Shown: positions 49,635 through 57,874, counted from the first letter of the stretch. The stretch is 64,000 nt of DNA from Rhodococcus sp. 14-2483-1-2 (GCF_002259405.1 NZ_NPFW01000013.1:248001-312000), one strand, 5' to 3'. Numbers and translations are program-made. Notes: a model not told the origin generated them from the letters alone.

Positions 49635-51308
49635 ATGAGTATTCAGAAGGACACGGTTCTGACCGTCACCGATCTGACGGTCGAGTTCGAGGTCGAGAAG
49701 GTATGGCGCAAGGCCGCCGATTCCGTCTCGTTCACGGTCGCCGCCGGCGAGGTACTCGCCATCGTCGGTGAGTCCGGATCCGGTAAGTCGACCACCGCCA
49801 TGGCCATTCCCGGTCTGCTGGCCGACAATTCACGGGTGTCGGGCAGCATCAAGCTGGGCGAGAAGGAACTGGTCGGACTGCCCGAGAAGCAGCTCGCACC
49901 CATCCGCGGCAAGAACGTTGCGGTGATCTTCCAGGAGCCCATGACGGCGCTCAATCCGGTGTACTCGATCGGCTGGCAGATCACCGAGGCCATCCGGGCA
50001 CACACCTCGCTGTCGAAGAAGGAAGCGAAGGCGCGGGCCGTCGAGCTGCTGAAGCTCGTCGAGATGCCGGATCCGGAGACCCGGGTGAACTACTACCCGC
50101 ATCAGCTCTCCGGTGGTCAGCGTCAGCGCGCCATGATCGCCCAGGCGCTGTCCTCGGATCCGGCGCTGCTGATCGCGGACGAGCCGACCACGGCTCTGGA
50201 CGTGACGGTGCAGGCCGAGATCCTCGACCTGATGCGCGACCTGCGCAACCGCATCGACGCGTCGATCGTGCTGATCACCCACGACATGGGTGTGGTGGCA
50301 GACATGGCCGATCGCATCGCGGTGATGAAGGACGGCGTGATCGTCGAAACCGATGTTGCGCAGAAGATTTTCAAGGATGCATCGCATCCGTACACGCAGC
50401 AGTTGCTCGCCTCGGTTCCGCACCTGGGCAGCAGCATGGAGTCCGTGGCGGCGGGAACCATCGCTCAGCCGAGCGCCGTCGAGGACACCCGGGCACTGAG
50501 CATCGTCGACGGCGTCATCGACTACCCGGGCCGCACCGTGTTCCGGGCCGTCGACGGGGTCAGCCTCGACATCGAGATGGGTGAGGTCGTCGGTCTCGTC
50601 GGTGAGTCGGGCTCGGGCAAGTCCACGATCGGCAAGGCCGTGGTGGGGCTGAACAAGCTCACCGGCGGTTCCTTGTCGATCGCGGGGGTCGATATCACCA
50701 ACCTGTCGAATCGCGATCTGCGGTCGGTGCGAAGCAAGGTCGGCATCGTGTTCCAGGATCCGGGTTCGTCGCTGAACCCGCGCTGGCCGATCGGTCAGTC
50801 CATCGCCGAGCCGATGCTGCTGCACACCGAACTCGGTGCTTCCGAGCGGAACAAGAAGGTCGAGGAACTACTCGATCAGGTGCACCTGTCGCGGACAATG
50901 CGTAACCGCTACCCCCACCAGCTGTCCGGTGGGCAGCGTCAGCGTGTCGGTATCGCTCGGGCACTGGCCCTGGAGCCGACGTTGCTGGTGGCCGACGAAC
51001 CGACGTCTGCACTCGACGTGTCGGTGCAGGCCAAGGTGCTCGAGCTGTTCAAGGAACTGCAGCGTGAGTACGGTTTCGCGTGCTTGTTCATCAGTCACGA
51101 CCTCGCTGTGGTGGAGGTGCTGGCCAAGCGCATCGCGGTGCTGAACAAGGGCAAGTTGGCCGAGTTCGGTACGACGGATCAGATCCTGCGCCGTCCGACC
51201 AACGAGTACACCAAGCGGTTGCTCGCAGCCGTCCCGGTGCCCGACCCGGCCGAACAGGCCAAGCGTCGTCAGGCGCGCGCCGAGCTGTTGGCGGCCGGAG
51301 CGAAGTAG
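49635..51308 (+). CDS. dppD: Dipeptide ABC transporter ATPase, two fused ATP-binding cassettes
   Basis: A 557-aa protein with two complete ABC domains, so one polypeptide replaces the DppD/DppF pair. Cassette 1 has Walker A GESGSGKSTT (near residue 45), signature [16 protein letters not shown] and ADEPTTALDV. Cassette 2 has GESGSGKSTIG (near residue 330), [16 protein letters not shown] and ADEPTSALDV. The oligopeptide-type tail HPYTQQLLASVP follows cassette 1, and TNEYTKRLLAAVP follows cassette 2. ATG at 49635, 1 nt after dppC. Same arrangement as Rv3663c. Confidence 0.95.
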   Translation: MSIQKDTVLTVTDLTVEFEVEKVWRKAADSVSFTVAAGEVLAIVGESGSGKSTTAMAIPGLLADNSRVSGSIKLGEKELVGLPEKQLAPIRGKNVAVIFQEPMTALNPVYSIGWQITEAIRAHTSLSKKEAKARAVELLKLVEMPDPETRVNYYPHQLSGGQRQRAMIAQALSSDPALLIADEPTTALDVTVQAEILDLMRDLRNRIDASIVLITHDMGVVADMADRIAVMKDGVIVETDVAQKIFKDASHPYTQQLLASVPHLGSSMESVAAGTIAQPSAVEDTRALSIVDGVIDYPGRTVFRAVDGVSLDIEMGEVVGLVGESGSGKSTIGKAVVGLNKLTGGSLSIAGVDITNLSNRDLRSVRSKVGIVFQDPGSSLNPRWPIGQSIAEPMLLHTELGASERNKKVEELLDQVHLSRTMRNRYPHQLSGGQRQRVGIARALALEPTLLVADEPTSALDVSVQAKVLELFKELQREYGFACLFISHDLAVVEVLAKRIAVLNKGKLAEFGTTDQILRRPTNEYTKRLLAAVPVPDPAEQAKRRQARAELLAAGAK

Positions 51309-51339
51309 GCGGTGAGGGGAGGGGGTACCGTCGTCTGTC

Positions 51340-52086
51340 GTGACGGACCCCCTCGCCCCGCTACTGGAACTGCCCGGAGTTCTCGACTCTGCCGAACGTG
51401 CGCGCGACGCTCTGGGCGCGGTGCATCGGCACAAGGCCAACCGTCGTGGCTGGCCGGCCACCGCCGCCGAGGCCGCGGTGCGTGCGGCCCGCTCGTCTTC
51501 GACACTCGAGGGTGGTTCGATGGACTTCCCCCGCGAGGGCGAAGACGGCGACCCCATTCTGGCTGGTGCGCTGCGAGTGGCGGCTGCCCTCGACGGTGAT
51601 GCGCTGCAGAACACGGTCTCTACGTGGAAACGCGCACCGCTGCAGACCCTCGCACGACTGCACCTGTTGGCCGCAGCAGACCTCGTCGACGACGCCTCCG
51701 AACTCGGACGTCCCCGCAGCGATGCGGGTGTCGGCGATCGACTCGACCTGCTCGCTCAGTTGGTGACCGGTGGAACCTCCGCACCTGCTCCGGTGATCGC
51801 GGCGGTGGTACACGGTGAGTTGTTGACGCTCAAAGCTTTCGGATCGGCCGACGGCATCGTTGCGCGGGCTGCATCGAGACTGGTCGCAGCGTCGTCGGGA
51901 TTCGACCCCCACAACCTCGGAGTGCCGGAGGTGAGCTGGATGCGTCGGGCAAATGCCTACCGAGACGGCGCGACGGGATTCGCCGAGGGCACCGCGACCG
52001 GCGTCGGGAGTTGGGTGATCCTGTGCTGCGGAGCATTCGAAGCCGGTGCGGCAGAAGCGACTTCGATTGCCGAAGCTGCGCAGTAA
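51340..52086 (+). CDS. Conserved protein, Rv3662c-like, with a Fic-like N-terminal stretch
   Basis: A 248-aa Ala-rich helical protein with no signal or membrane segment. RAARSSSTLEGGSMDF in the first third resembles the N-terminal inhibitory motif of Fic proteins, but I find no HPFxxGNG Fic catalytic motif. If related, it is a degenerate member. It follows dppD by 31 nt on the same strand, as Rv3662c does. GTG start at 51340. No function assigned. Confidence 0.75.
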   Translation: MTDPLAPLLELPGVLDSAERARDALGAVHRHKANRRGWPATAAEAAVRAARSSSTLEGGSMDFPREGEDGDPILAGALRVAAALDGDALQNTVSTWKRAPLQTLARLHLLAAADLVDDASELGRPRSDAGVGDRLDLLAQLVTGGTSAPAPVIAAVVHGELLTLKAFGSADGIVARAASRLVAASSGFDPHNLGVPEVSWMRRANAYRDGATGFAEGTATGVGSWVILCCGAFEAGAAEATSIAEAAQ

Positions 52087-52100
52087 GCTTGTGCGCACAT

Positions 52101-52140
52101 AAAAGGGCGGCGATGTCGACTTGCGTCGACGTCGCCGCCC
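52101..52140 (-). terminator. Strong terminator of the Ms1-like RNA
   Basis: A 16-bp stem (52105-52120 with 52125-52140, one G-U pair) with a 4-nt loop. On the minus strand it is followed by TTTT (52104-52101), so it ends the minus-strand RNA; it may also stop the plus-strand dpp transcript. Confidence 0.85.
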
Positions 52141-52406
52141 GTTAGCACGGAGCGCCTGGTTACCAAGCGTGCTCAGGTGGGCTGTGATGGAAAACCACGT
52201 GGCCTCGGCGAGGGTTCGACGGTGATGAGGTCATCCCTGCAACCGGTGCAGGGTTCTTGCTGATCATCGACGAATCTCGCAGGCCCACAGCGCTTCTGCC
52301 ATTAGGTGGCTGCTCCGCGTGGGTGCCTGGTGTCCGTGCTGGGAATCCCGGTCGGGAGAGCGAATCTTCTCTTCCGATTCGTTCTTGGCCTTCCGTTCTT
52401 CCGTAC
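52101..52406 (-). ncRNA. Probable Ms1/MTS2823-like RNA polymerase-binding small RNA (about 305 nt)
   Basis: A minus-strand transcription unit with its own promoter (TTGATG, 17 bp, TACAAA at 52439-52411) and terminator, lying just downstream of the Rv3661-like gene on the same strand. This is where MTS2823, the M. tuberculosis Ms1, lies (recalled). The ~300-nt length also matches. The predicted ends can pair: 52400-52406 with 52145-52151 over 7 bp including one G-U, as expected for a 6S-like closing stem. An internal 7-bp hairpin is at 52235-52253. The 83-codon frame inside has about 57 percent GC at third positions, far below the real genes here, and its ATG overlaps the -10, so it is not coding. 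Ms1 binds core RNA polymerase in stationary phase. Confidence 0.75.
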
Positions 52407-52410
52407 GTCA

Positions 52411-52439
52411 TTTGTACCCCGTGACGCTCCTCACATCAA
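52411..52439 (-). promoter_or_regulatory. Promoter of the Ms1-like RNA
   Basis: On the minus strand, TTGATG (52439-52434) and TACAAA (52416-52411) have an exact 17-bp spacer. Each hexamer matches 4 of 6 consensus bases. It starts 12 nt after the stop of the HAD gene. Confidence 0.65.
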
Positions 52440-52450
52440 GGGTTTGGGCG

Positions 52451-53296
52451 TCATCTTTTTCTTCGGAGCAGTCCGTAGGTGATCGCGCCTGCGGCAAGAG
52501 CGCTGAAACCTGCTGCGGCACTTGCTGCTACGGTCTTGCCGGACGGGGTCTGGATCCGTGATCGCAGCGAGACCGGGTTGGAGAAGGTGAGAATCGGCCA
52601 GCCGCGGGAGGCGGCTTCCTTGCGCAGTGCGCGATCGGGGTTGACGGCCGTGGGATGCCCGACGGCGCGCAGCATCGGCACGTCGGTGATCGAGTCCGAG
52701 TACGCGTAGCTCGACGTCAAGTCGTAATCGTGTTGCGCGGCCAGGGCGTTCATGGCGTCGACCTTGCCCTCTCCGTAGCAGTAGAAGTCGACCTCGCCGA
52801 TGTACTTGCCCTCCACGGTCACCATCGTGGTGGCCATGCTGTGATCGGCACCCAGTAGTTGTGCGATGGGGTGCACGATCTCGTCGCCGGAGGCCGACAC
52901 GATCACGACGTCGTGTCCGCGGAGCTTGTGGTCGGCGATGAGATCGGCGGCTTCGGCGAACACGAGGGGGTCGACGATGTCGTGCAGAGTCTCGGCGACG
53001 ACCGCTCGCACCTGTTCGACGTCCCAGCCTGCGGTCATGCTCGCGATATGGGCGCGCATGCGCTCCATCTGGTCGTGATCGGCTCCGGAGAGCAGGAACA
53101 AGAACTGCGCGTAGCTGCTTTTGAGAACGGCGCGCCGGTTGATGAGTCCTTGGTCGAAGAACGGCTTGCTGAATGCCAACGTGCTGGACTTGGCAATGAT
53201 CGTCTTGTCGAGGTCGAAGAATGCCGCGACGCGCGCTGCGCGTCGGCCGGCCGGGACGTCGTCGTTGCTCGCGCTCTGGGTCACGTTTGTCACCAT
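52451..53296 (-). CDS. HAD-IB family phosphatase (SerB-like, Rv3661-like)
   Basis: A 281-aa phosphatase of the phosphoserine-phosphatase subgroup. Motif I FFDLDKTIIAKSST is near residue 26; motif II is in VVIVSASGDEIVHP; the lysine in GEGKVDAMN and motif III SYAYSDSITDVPML follow. A C-terminal hydrophobic segment (SAAAGFSALAAGAITYGLL) ends in RRKR, so it is probably tail-anchored. I chose the ATG at 53296; no ribosome site is visible and a GTG at 53293 is next. The gene lies between two small-RNA genes, the Ms1-like RNA downstream and 6C divergent upstream. Confidence 0.88.
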   Translation of the reverse strand: MVTNVTQSASNDDVPAGRRAARVAAFFDLDKTIIAKSSTLAFSKPFFDQGLINRRAVLKSSYAQFLFLLSGADHDQMERMRAHIASMTAGWDVEQVRAVVAETLHDIVDPLVFAEAADLIADHKLRGHDVVIVSASGDEIVHPIAQLLGADHSMATTMVTVEGKYIGEVDFYCYGEGKVDAMNALAAQHDYDLTSSYAYSDSITDVPMLRAVGHPTAVNPDRALRKEAASRGWPILTFSNPVSLRSRIQTPSGKTVAASAAAGFSALAAGAITYGLLRRKR

Positions 53297-53405
53297 AGTG
53301 GCCGGTGGTGACCGGTGGATGTTGCGCGGTGCCACTGGTGGACTCGGTCCGATGCGGTCGAGAAAAACGGACTGTTGAACTTGCAAACAAGGACGTCCAC
53401 GGGTG

Positions 53406-53411
53406 TAGTAT
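53406..53411 (+). promoter_or_regulatory. -10 element of the 6C RNA gene
   Basis: TAGTAT, 5 of 6 matches to TATAAT, ends about 7 nt before the predicted RNA start. A TTGCAA at 53381-53386 may serve as -35 with a long 19-bp spacer. Confidence 0.5.
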
Positions 53412-53417
53412 TTTCTA

Positions 53418-53517
53418 CGAGCCCGGTTCATCCCGGGCGGTGTTCAGCCCGACCCCCCGGGGCTGAACCAGACGACCCTCGCCTCCTCCCCCCCTGGCGA
53501 GGGTCGTCCTCTTTTCT
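53418..53517 (+). ncRNA. 6C small RNA (B11-like)
   Basis: Matches the actinobacterial 6C RNA in structure and place. A short 5' hairpin (53421-53438) comes first. The second hairpin has a 9-bp stem 53442-53450/53460-53468 and a loop with exactly six C (53453-53458). The third has a 13-bp stem 53471-53483/53496-53508 and a loop with seven consecutive C. It is followed by CTCTTTTCT, an intrinsic terminator. In M. tuberculosis, B11/6C lies between Rv3660c and Rv3661; here it lies between their homologues. C-rich loops bind G-rich ribosome sites of target messages. Confidence 0.93.
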
Positions 53518-53630
53518 GGGGTAGGTCGAAAACTGGTACAGAAGTACCGGTATTCATCCACAGGCCCGGATCTATCCACATTTCCCCAAGTCGCGCGCAT
53601 CTCGAGCAGATTCTCACGCAGGCTCGCCGC

Positions 53631-54746
53631 ATGGAAACGGACGTGCGACGGCGAATCACGCACCCGGTAGTGACGATGTCGATCGAACTTCGCGGTCTCC
53701 GCGAGGACGTCTATCGAATCGCCGCAGCCGCGGATTGTGTTGTGGAAGAGCAGAACTTACTGGTCGGTATCGGTTCCACACGTTCGATGTGGGACCGCGC
53801 CGGAATTCTTTTGGTCGATTTCGTGTCCGCCGAGGCGGCACTGGCGACCGGATTTCCGCGCCGCTCGGGCGTCATTCTGGTCACGGACGCGCCGCCGACA
53901 CTCGACGATTGGCGAATCGCCACATCGCTCGGTGCCGAGCACGTGGTCTCGCTGCCGTGGGACGAGGACGCACTCGTGCGCATACTCGGCGAACCCGCGT
54001 CGGTAGCGTCTGGAGACGGTGGAGTGATCGCGGTGGTCGGCGCCCGCGGTGGCGCGGGTGCATCCACGTTCGCCGCCGCACTCGGACTCTGCAGCGGCCG
54101 CTCGGGCCGACGTGCACTCCTCGTCGAGGGTGACCGCTACGGCAGCGGCCTCGACCTGCTACTCGGCTGGGAGAATGCTCCGGGTCTGCGGTGGTCCGGT
54201 TTGGTCGTCGAAGGTGGCCGAGTCTCCGGCGACGCGCTGCACGGCGCGCTGCCGTCGCGGGACGGGTTGTCGGTGTTGGCGCTGGGCAGATCCGACGAGC
54301 GGAGTGTCGGACTCTCCGCCGTCGCAGTGGCGGCTGTACTCGATGCAGGACGCGCAGCGGGAGATCTGGTGGTGTGCGACGCTCCGCGTCATCCCAGCGA
54401 CGTCTCCGACGCTCTGTACGCCGCGGCGGACCTCGTCGCGCTGGTACTTCCGGCCGAACTGCGAGCCGTGACGTCGGCCGAGGTGGTGGCAGCGCATGTG
54501 GTGGATCGAAATGCCAATGTCGGCCTGGTCGTTCGTGGGCCTGCGCCGGGTGGGCTGAGGGCCGACGATATCGCCGTCGCCCTCGAACTTCCACTGTTGA
54601 CGTCGATGCGCGCCGAGCCCGCGTTGGCCGAGCGCCTGGAACGTGGAGGTCTGGTGCTGGGCCGACGTTCGCCGCTGGCCGCAGCAGCCAACGCAGTGCT
54701 CGATACGTTCGCGCACAAGCCCGGTGGTCAGCGGTGGGCGGCGTGA
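53631..54746 (+). CDS. ssd: Septum-site-determining/CpaE-like protein Ssd (Rv3660c-like)
   Basis: A MinD/ParA-superfamily protein of 371 aa. A receiver-like N-terminal domain (about residues 25-120) is followed by a degenerate Walker A, GARGGAGASTFAAALG: the GK of the usual loop is missing, so ATP binding is doubtful. VCDAPRHPSDVSDALYAAADLV is the switch II region. M. tuberculosis Ssd affects septum placement, and CpaE/TadZ relatives localise Tad pilus machines. It heads the Tad operon and overlaps tadA by 4 nt (GTGA). The ATG at 53631 is the first start; its ribosome site is weak. Confidence 0.88.
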   Translation: METDVRRRITHPVVTMSIELRGLREDVYRIAAAADCVVEEQNLLVGIGSTRSMWDRAGILLVDFVSAEAALATGFPRRSGVILVTDAPPTLDDWRIATSLGAEHVVSLPWDEDALVRILGEPASVASGDGGVIAVVGARGGAGASTFAAALGLCSGRSGRRALLVEGDRYGSGLDLLLGWENAPGLRWSGLVVEGGRVSGDALHGALPSRDGLSVLALGRSDERSVGLSAVAVAAVLDAGRAAGDLVVCDAPRHPSDVSDALYAAADLVALVLPAELRAVTSAEVVAAHVVDRNANVGLVVRGPAPGGLRADDIAVALELPLLTSMRAEPALAERLERGGLVLGRRSPLAAAANAVLDTFAHKPGGQRWAA

Positions 54747-55927
54747 GCGCAGTCGTCACCGTGGATCTGCTCGACCGCGTCCGCGATCGCCTGGCGGCAT
54801 CGGCCGACGCTCCTGTTCCCGCCACCGTCGCCGCGGCCATTCGAGCGGAAGCCGGGGGAGTGATCGGCGACACCGATATGCTTGCGGCCCTTCGTGTTCT
54901 GCAAACCGAACTGACCGGCGCGGGTCCGTTGGAGCCGCTGCTGTCCGAGCCCGGAGTGACCGATGTACTGGTCACCGCACCGGATCAGGTGTGGATCGAT
55001 CGTGGTCGCGGACTCGAGCGCACCGGAGTTCGCTTCGTCGACGAGGCTGCCGTTCGGCGGCTGGCGCAACGGCTCGCCCTCTCTTCCGGCCGTCGACTCG
55101 ACGACGCGCAGCCCTGGGTCGACGGGCGACTGCCGGGCGTCGGGCAGGGGGCGTTCGGCGTCCGCCTGCACGCTGTGCTGGCACCGGTGGCGAGCGGGGG
55201 AACGTGTGTCTCGCTTCGGGTTCTGCGACCCGCGACGCAGGGACTCGCCGCGCTCCGTGCATCGGGAGCCGTGACCGAAGACGGGTACGAGCTGCTGCGT
55301 CGAATCGTGTTCGGCCGCTTGGCGTTCTTGGTCGTCGGAGGTACCGGCGCCGGAAAAACTACACTCTTGGCCGCACTGCTGGGTGAGGTGGATCCGGCCG
55401 AACGCATCGTGTGCGTCGAGGACGCGGCAGAGTTGGCACCGGCCCATCCGCACGTGGTCCGTCTGGTGGCCCGCGCGCCCAATGTCGAAGGGGTGGGGGA
55501 GGTGTCGGTGCGCCAACTGGTGCGTCAAGCCCTGCGAATGCGACCCGACCGACTCGTCGTCGGTGAGGTGCGCGGGGCCGAGGTCATCGACCTGATGACG
55601 GCTCTCAATACCGGTCACGACGGTGGAGCCGGAACCATCCACGCGAACTCCCCGGCCGAGGTACCCGCCCGACTCGAAGCCCTTGCGGCACTGGGCGGAA
55701 TGGGGCGAGATGCGCTGCACAGTCAACTCGCCGCTGCGGTCCAAGTGGTCTTGCACGTCCATCGCAGCGCAGACGGTACTCGACGTCTCCGTGAGATCGG
55801 AGTGGTCGACGTCGATCCCACCGGGCGAGTGCACATCGCAGCGGCCTGGTCGGTGGATGGCGAACCGACGCCGGGCGAAGGTCGGCTCCTCGAACTGCTC
55901 GACCGCCGCTGCGGTGACGCCGGATGA
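54743..55927 (+). CDS. tadA: Type II/IV secretion-family ATPase TadA/CpaF-like (Rv3659c-like)
   Basis: Hexameric ATPase that drives assembly of the Tad/Flp pilus, 394 aa. A helical N-terminal domain leads to Walker A VVGGTGAGKTTLLAALL (near residue 205). CVEDAAELAPAHPHVVRLVAR is the Asp box. LRMRPDRLVVGEVRGAEVIDLMTALNTGHDG is Walker B, and GTIHANSPAEVPARL the His box. The GTG at 54743 overlaps the ssd stop; the frame is open farther upstream only as an overlap with ssd. Same order as Rv3659c. Confidence 0.94.
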   Translation: MSAVVTVDLLDRVRDRLAASADAPVPATVAAAIRAEAGGVIGDTDMLAALRVLQTELTGAGPLEPLLSEPGVTDVLVTAPDQVWIDRGRGLERTGVRFVDEAAVRRLAQRLALSSGRRLDDAQPWVDGRLPGVGQGAFGVRLHAVLAPVASGGTCVSLRVLRPATQGLAALRASGAVTEDGYELLRRIVFGRLAFLVVGGTGAGKTTLLAALLGEVDPAERIVCVEDAAELAPAHPHVVRLVARAPNVEGVGEVSVRQLVRQALRMRPDRLVVGEVRGAEVIDLMTALNTGHDGGAGTIHANSPAEVPARLEALAALGGMGRDALHSQLAAAVQVVLHVHRSADGTRRLREIGVVDVDPTGRVHIAAAWSVDGEPTPGEGRLLELLDRRCGDAG

Positions 55928-56703
55928 CGGCCGCCCTCATGGCCCTCGCTGTGGCAGTCACTCTGTGGCCGAGCAGTTTCCGTCGGTTGCCTCGTGAAGC
56001 ACGGACGGCGTCGTCCGCGCCCCGATGGATGGTGCCGGCATGCTGCGCTCTGCTTGCGGCAGGGGCGGTGTGGTGGTTCGGCGGAATCTGGGCAGTGAGC
56101 GCAGCGGCGGTGGCGGGCAGTACCGGATGGCGGCGTTACCGTCGGCGACTCGAACGCGACCGGCGCGCCGAGGAATTGAACTGGCTCGCAACCGGAGTCG
56201 AAGTGGTGATCGGAGAGCTCCGCGTCGGGTCCCATCCGGCCACGGCCAGCGCGGTTGCGGCGGACGAGTGCTGCGGGATCGCGTCGACGGCACTGCGCGG
56301 TGCGGCATCGCGCTCCCGATTGGGCGGCAGGGCTGCCGACGGCATCGCTGCGTCCGATTCGCTGTTGGACGCCGAGCTCGGCCGGCTGGCCGCCGCGTGG
56401 CGAGTGGCCGACGAGCACGGGCTCGCACTTGCCGAGCTGCTGGACGCCGTCCGCGAGGACATGCTGGGGCGCAGACGGTTTCGCGAACGAACCGACGCAT
56501 CCCTCGCCGGTGCCCGTGCCACCGCGCTGGTTCTGGCCGGTCTGCCGATCCTCGGAGTCGCGCTGGGCCAGCTGATGGGCGCGGATCCACTGCAGATTCT
56601 GCTCGGCGGTGGGCTCGGCGGAATGCTGCTGCTCATCGGCACGGCGCTGGGGTGCGCGGGGCTGCTGTGGACCGATGCGATCACCGGCACGGTGACGACG
56701 TGA
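55924..56703 (+). CDS. tadB: Tad secretion platform protein TadB-like (Rv3658c-like)
   Basis: Inner-membrane platform of the Tad machine, 259 aa. Two N-terminal hydrophobic segments, a cytoplasmic T2SSF-type helical region (LNWLATGVEVVIGELRVGSHP, then WRVADEHGLALAELLDAV), and two C-terminal helices (LVLAGLPILGVALGQLMG and GGMLLLIGTALGCAGLLW). The ATG overlaps the tadA stop as ATGA and its stop overlaps tadC as TGATG. Confidence 0.88.
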   Translation: MTAALMALAVAVTLWPSSFRRLPREARTASSAPRWMVPACCALLAAGAVWWFGGIWAVSAAAVAGSTGWRRYRRRLERDRRAEELNWLATGVEVVIGELRVGSHPATASAVAADECCGIASTALRGAASRSRLGGRAADGIAASDSLLDAELGRLAAAWRVADEHGLALAELLDAVREDMLGRRRFRERTDASLAGARATALVLAGLPILGVALGQLMGADPLQILLGGGLGGMLLLIGTALGCAGLLWTDAITGTVTT

Positions 56704-57272
56704 TGTGGGCGACGGTGCTCTGTGTCGCAACGGCGTTGATCACGCTGCCCTCGGTCGCGGGCGGGTTGCACAGGCTCGCACCCGAGGGCCGGGCGGTCGC
56801 CGTCGCCGTCGATGCGCCGCCACCCGACCCGCTCGCGGTGGCCACGACATTCGATCTGCTCGCCGCATGTCTGCGGTCGGGTTTGCCGATATCGACTGCC
56901 GCTGCGGCGGCGGCACAGTCCGCTCCGACCTCGTTCGGTGTTGCGCTCCGCAATGCGGCCGATCTGCTGGAACTCGGTGCCGACGCCGCGACCGCGTGGG
57001 ACGCCGTCGCGCAGGATCCGGAGACCGAGGCTCTGGCCAGGATGGCCCGCCGATCAGCCCGGGCCGGGTCGTCCATGGCGTCGGCGATGACGGAACTTGC
57101 TGCGACACAACGAACGCGGGCCGAGGATGCGTCGGCTGCCGCGGCCGAGCGTGCGGGTGTGCTGATCAGCGGGCCGTTGGGGCTGTGCTTTCTGCCCGCC
57201 TTCATCTGTCTCGGCATCATCCCCGTGGTGATCGGACTGGCGGGCAATGTAATGGGCGGTGGTCTGCTGTGA
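56703..57272 (+). CDS. tadC: Tad secretion platform protein TadC-like (Rv3657c-like)
   Basis: Second platform protein, 189 aa and thus shorter than typical TadC. After an N-terminal helix comes the T2SSF stretch DLLAACLRSGLPISTAAAAA and ARMARRSARAGSSMASAMTELA. A C-terminal pair of hydrophobic stretches (LISGPLGLCFLPAFICLGIIPVVIGL) follows. The frame is open far upstream as an overlap, but the TGATG junction with tadB marks the real start at 56703. Confidence 0.88.
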   Translation: MWATVLCVATALITLPSVAGGLHRLAPEGRAVAVAVDAPPPDPLAVATTFDLLAACLRSGLPISTAAAAAAQSAPTSFGVALRNAADLLELGADAATAWDAVAQDPETEALARMARRSARAGSSMASAMTELAATQRTRAEDASAAAAERAGVLISGPLGLCFLPAFICLGIIPVVIGLAGNVMGGGLL

Positions 57273-57335
57273 CCGCCGCGCACTCGAGTGTCCGGTGCGG
57301 AGATGCCGCATCGGAGAACAGGGAGGGGAATCGAG

Positions 57336-57539
57336 ATGATCGAGAACGCACTGCAGGAGTTGAAGACCCGAATCGTTCTGTTCGGCGTGGAGGACGAGGG
57401 CATGTCGACCGCGGAGTACGCGATCGGCACCATCGCGGCCGCGGCGTTCGGGGCGGTGCTGTACACGGTGGTGACCGGCGACAGCATTGTGTCGGCCTTG
57501 ACGGGGATCATCGATCGAGCGTTGAACACTGCCGTCTGA
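57336..57539 (+). CDS. Flp-type pilin, DUF4244 (Rv3656c-like)
   Basis: A 67-aa pilin subunit. After a charged leader, the cleavage region reads EDEGMSTAEYAIGTIAAAAFGAVLY: Gly before the cut, then Met+1 and the required Glu+5, followed by the hydrophobic assembly helix. The start is the ATG at 57336, with GGGAGGGG 7 nt upstream, the best ribosome site of the operon. This fits a structural protein needed in excess. No prepilin peptidase gene is in the window. Confidence 0.9.
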   Translation: MIENALQELKTRIVLFGVEDEGMSTAEYAIGTIAAAAFGAVLYTVVTGDSIVSALTGIIDRALNTAV

Positions 57540-57562
57540 GCCTGGGCGGTGACGACGGGGCT

Positions 57563-57874
57563 GTGACGGTGGAGGCGGCGTTCGCGATCGCGTCCATCGT
57601 TGCGGTGATCGTGGTGTGTATCGGGGCGATCGTGTCGGTGACGATGCACATCGGCTGCGTCGATGCGGCCAGGGAGGCAGCTCGGTTGGCGGCCAGAGGG
57701 GATGCGGACCGGGCTGTGTCTGTGGGGGAGAGGGTTGCGCCGGAGGGGGCTCTGGTCACGGTGACCGAGGATGGGGAGTTCTTCGTCGCGCGGGTGGAGG
57801 TGGCGAGCCCGCTGCCGGGATTGACGTTGTCTGCGGAGGCGGTTGCTGCTGCGGAACCGGTTGCAGCGGAATGA
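57563..57874 (+). CDS. tadE: TadE-like minor pilin (Rv3655c-like), start uncertain
   Basis: A small envelope protein with one N-terminal helix. VTVEAAFAIASIVAVIVVC carries the pilin-like Glu+5, and VDAAREAARLAARGD is a TadE hallmark. The first ordinary start codon is the GTG at 57563, but this cuts off the conserved GDDGA that precedes the cleavage point in relatives. In frame upstream, a CTG at 57536 overlaps the pilin stop as CTGA, the same overlap style used by the other genes of the operon. It would give MSLGGDDGAVTVEAAF and 112 aa. I list the conservative start. Confidence 0.8.
   Translation: MTVEAAFAIASIVAVIVVCIGAIVSVTMHIGCVDAAREAARLAARGDADRAVSVGERVAPEGALVTVTEDGEFFVARVEVASPLPGLTLSAEAVAAAEPVAAE

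Noticed and set aside
52160..52411. An 83-codon minus-strand frame between the HAD gene and the terminator
   Set aside because: Third-position GC is about 57 percent, far below the real genes, the ATG overlaps the -10 of the RNA promoter, and the region fits a structured RNA better.
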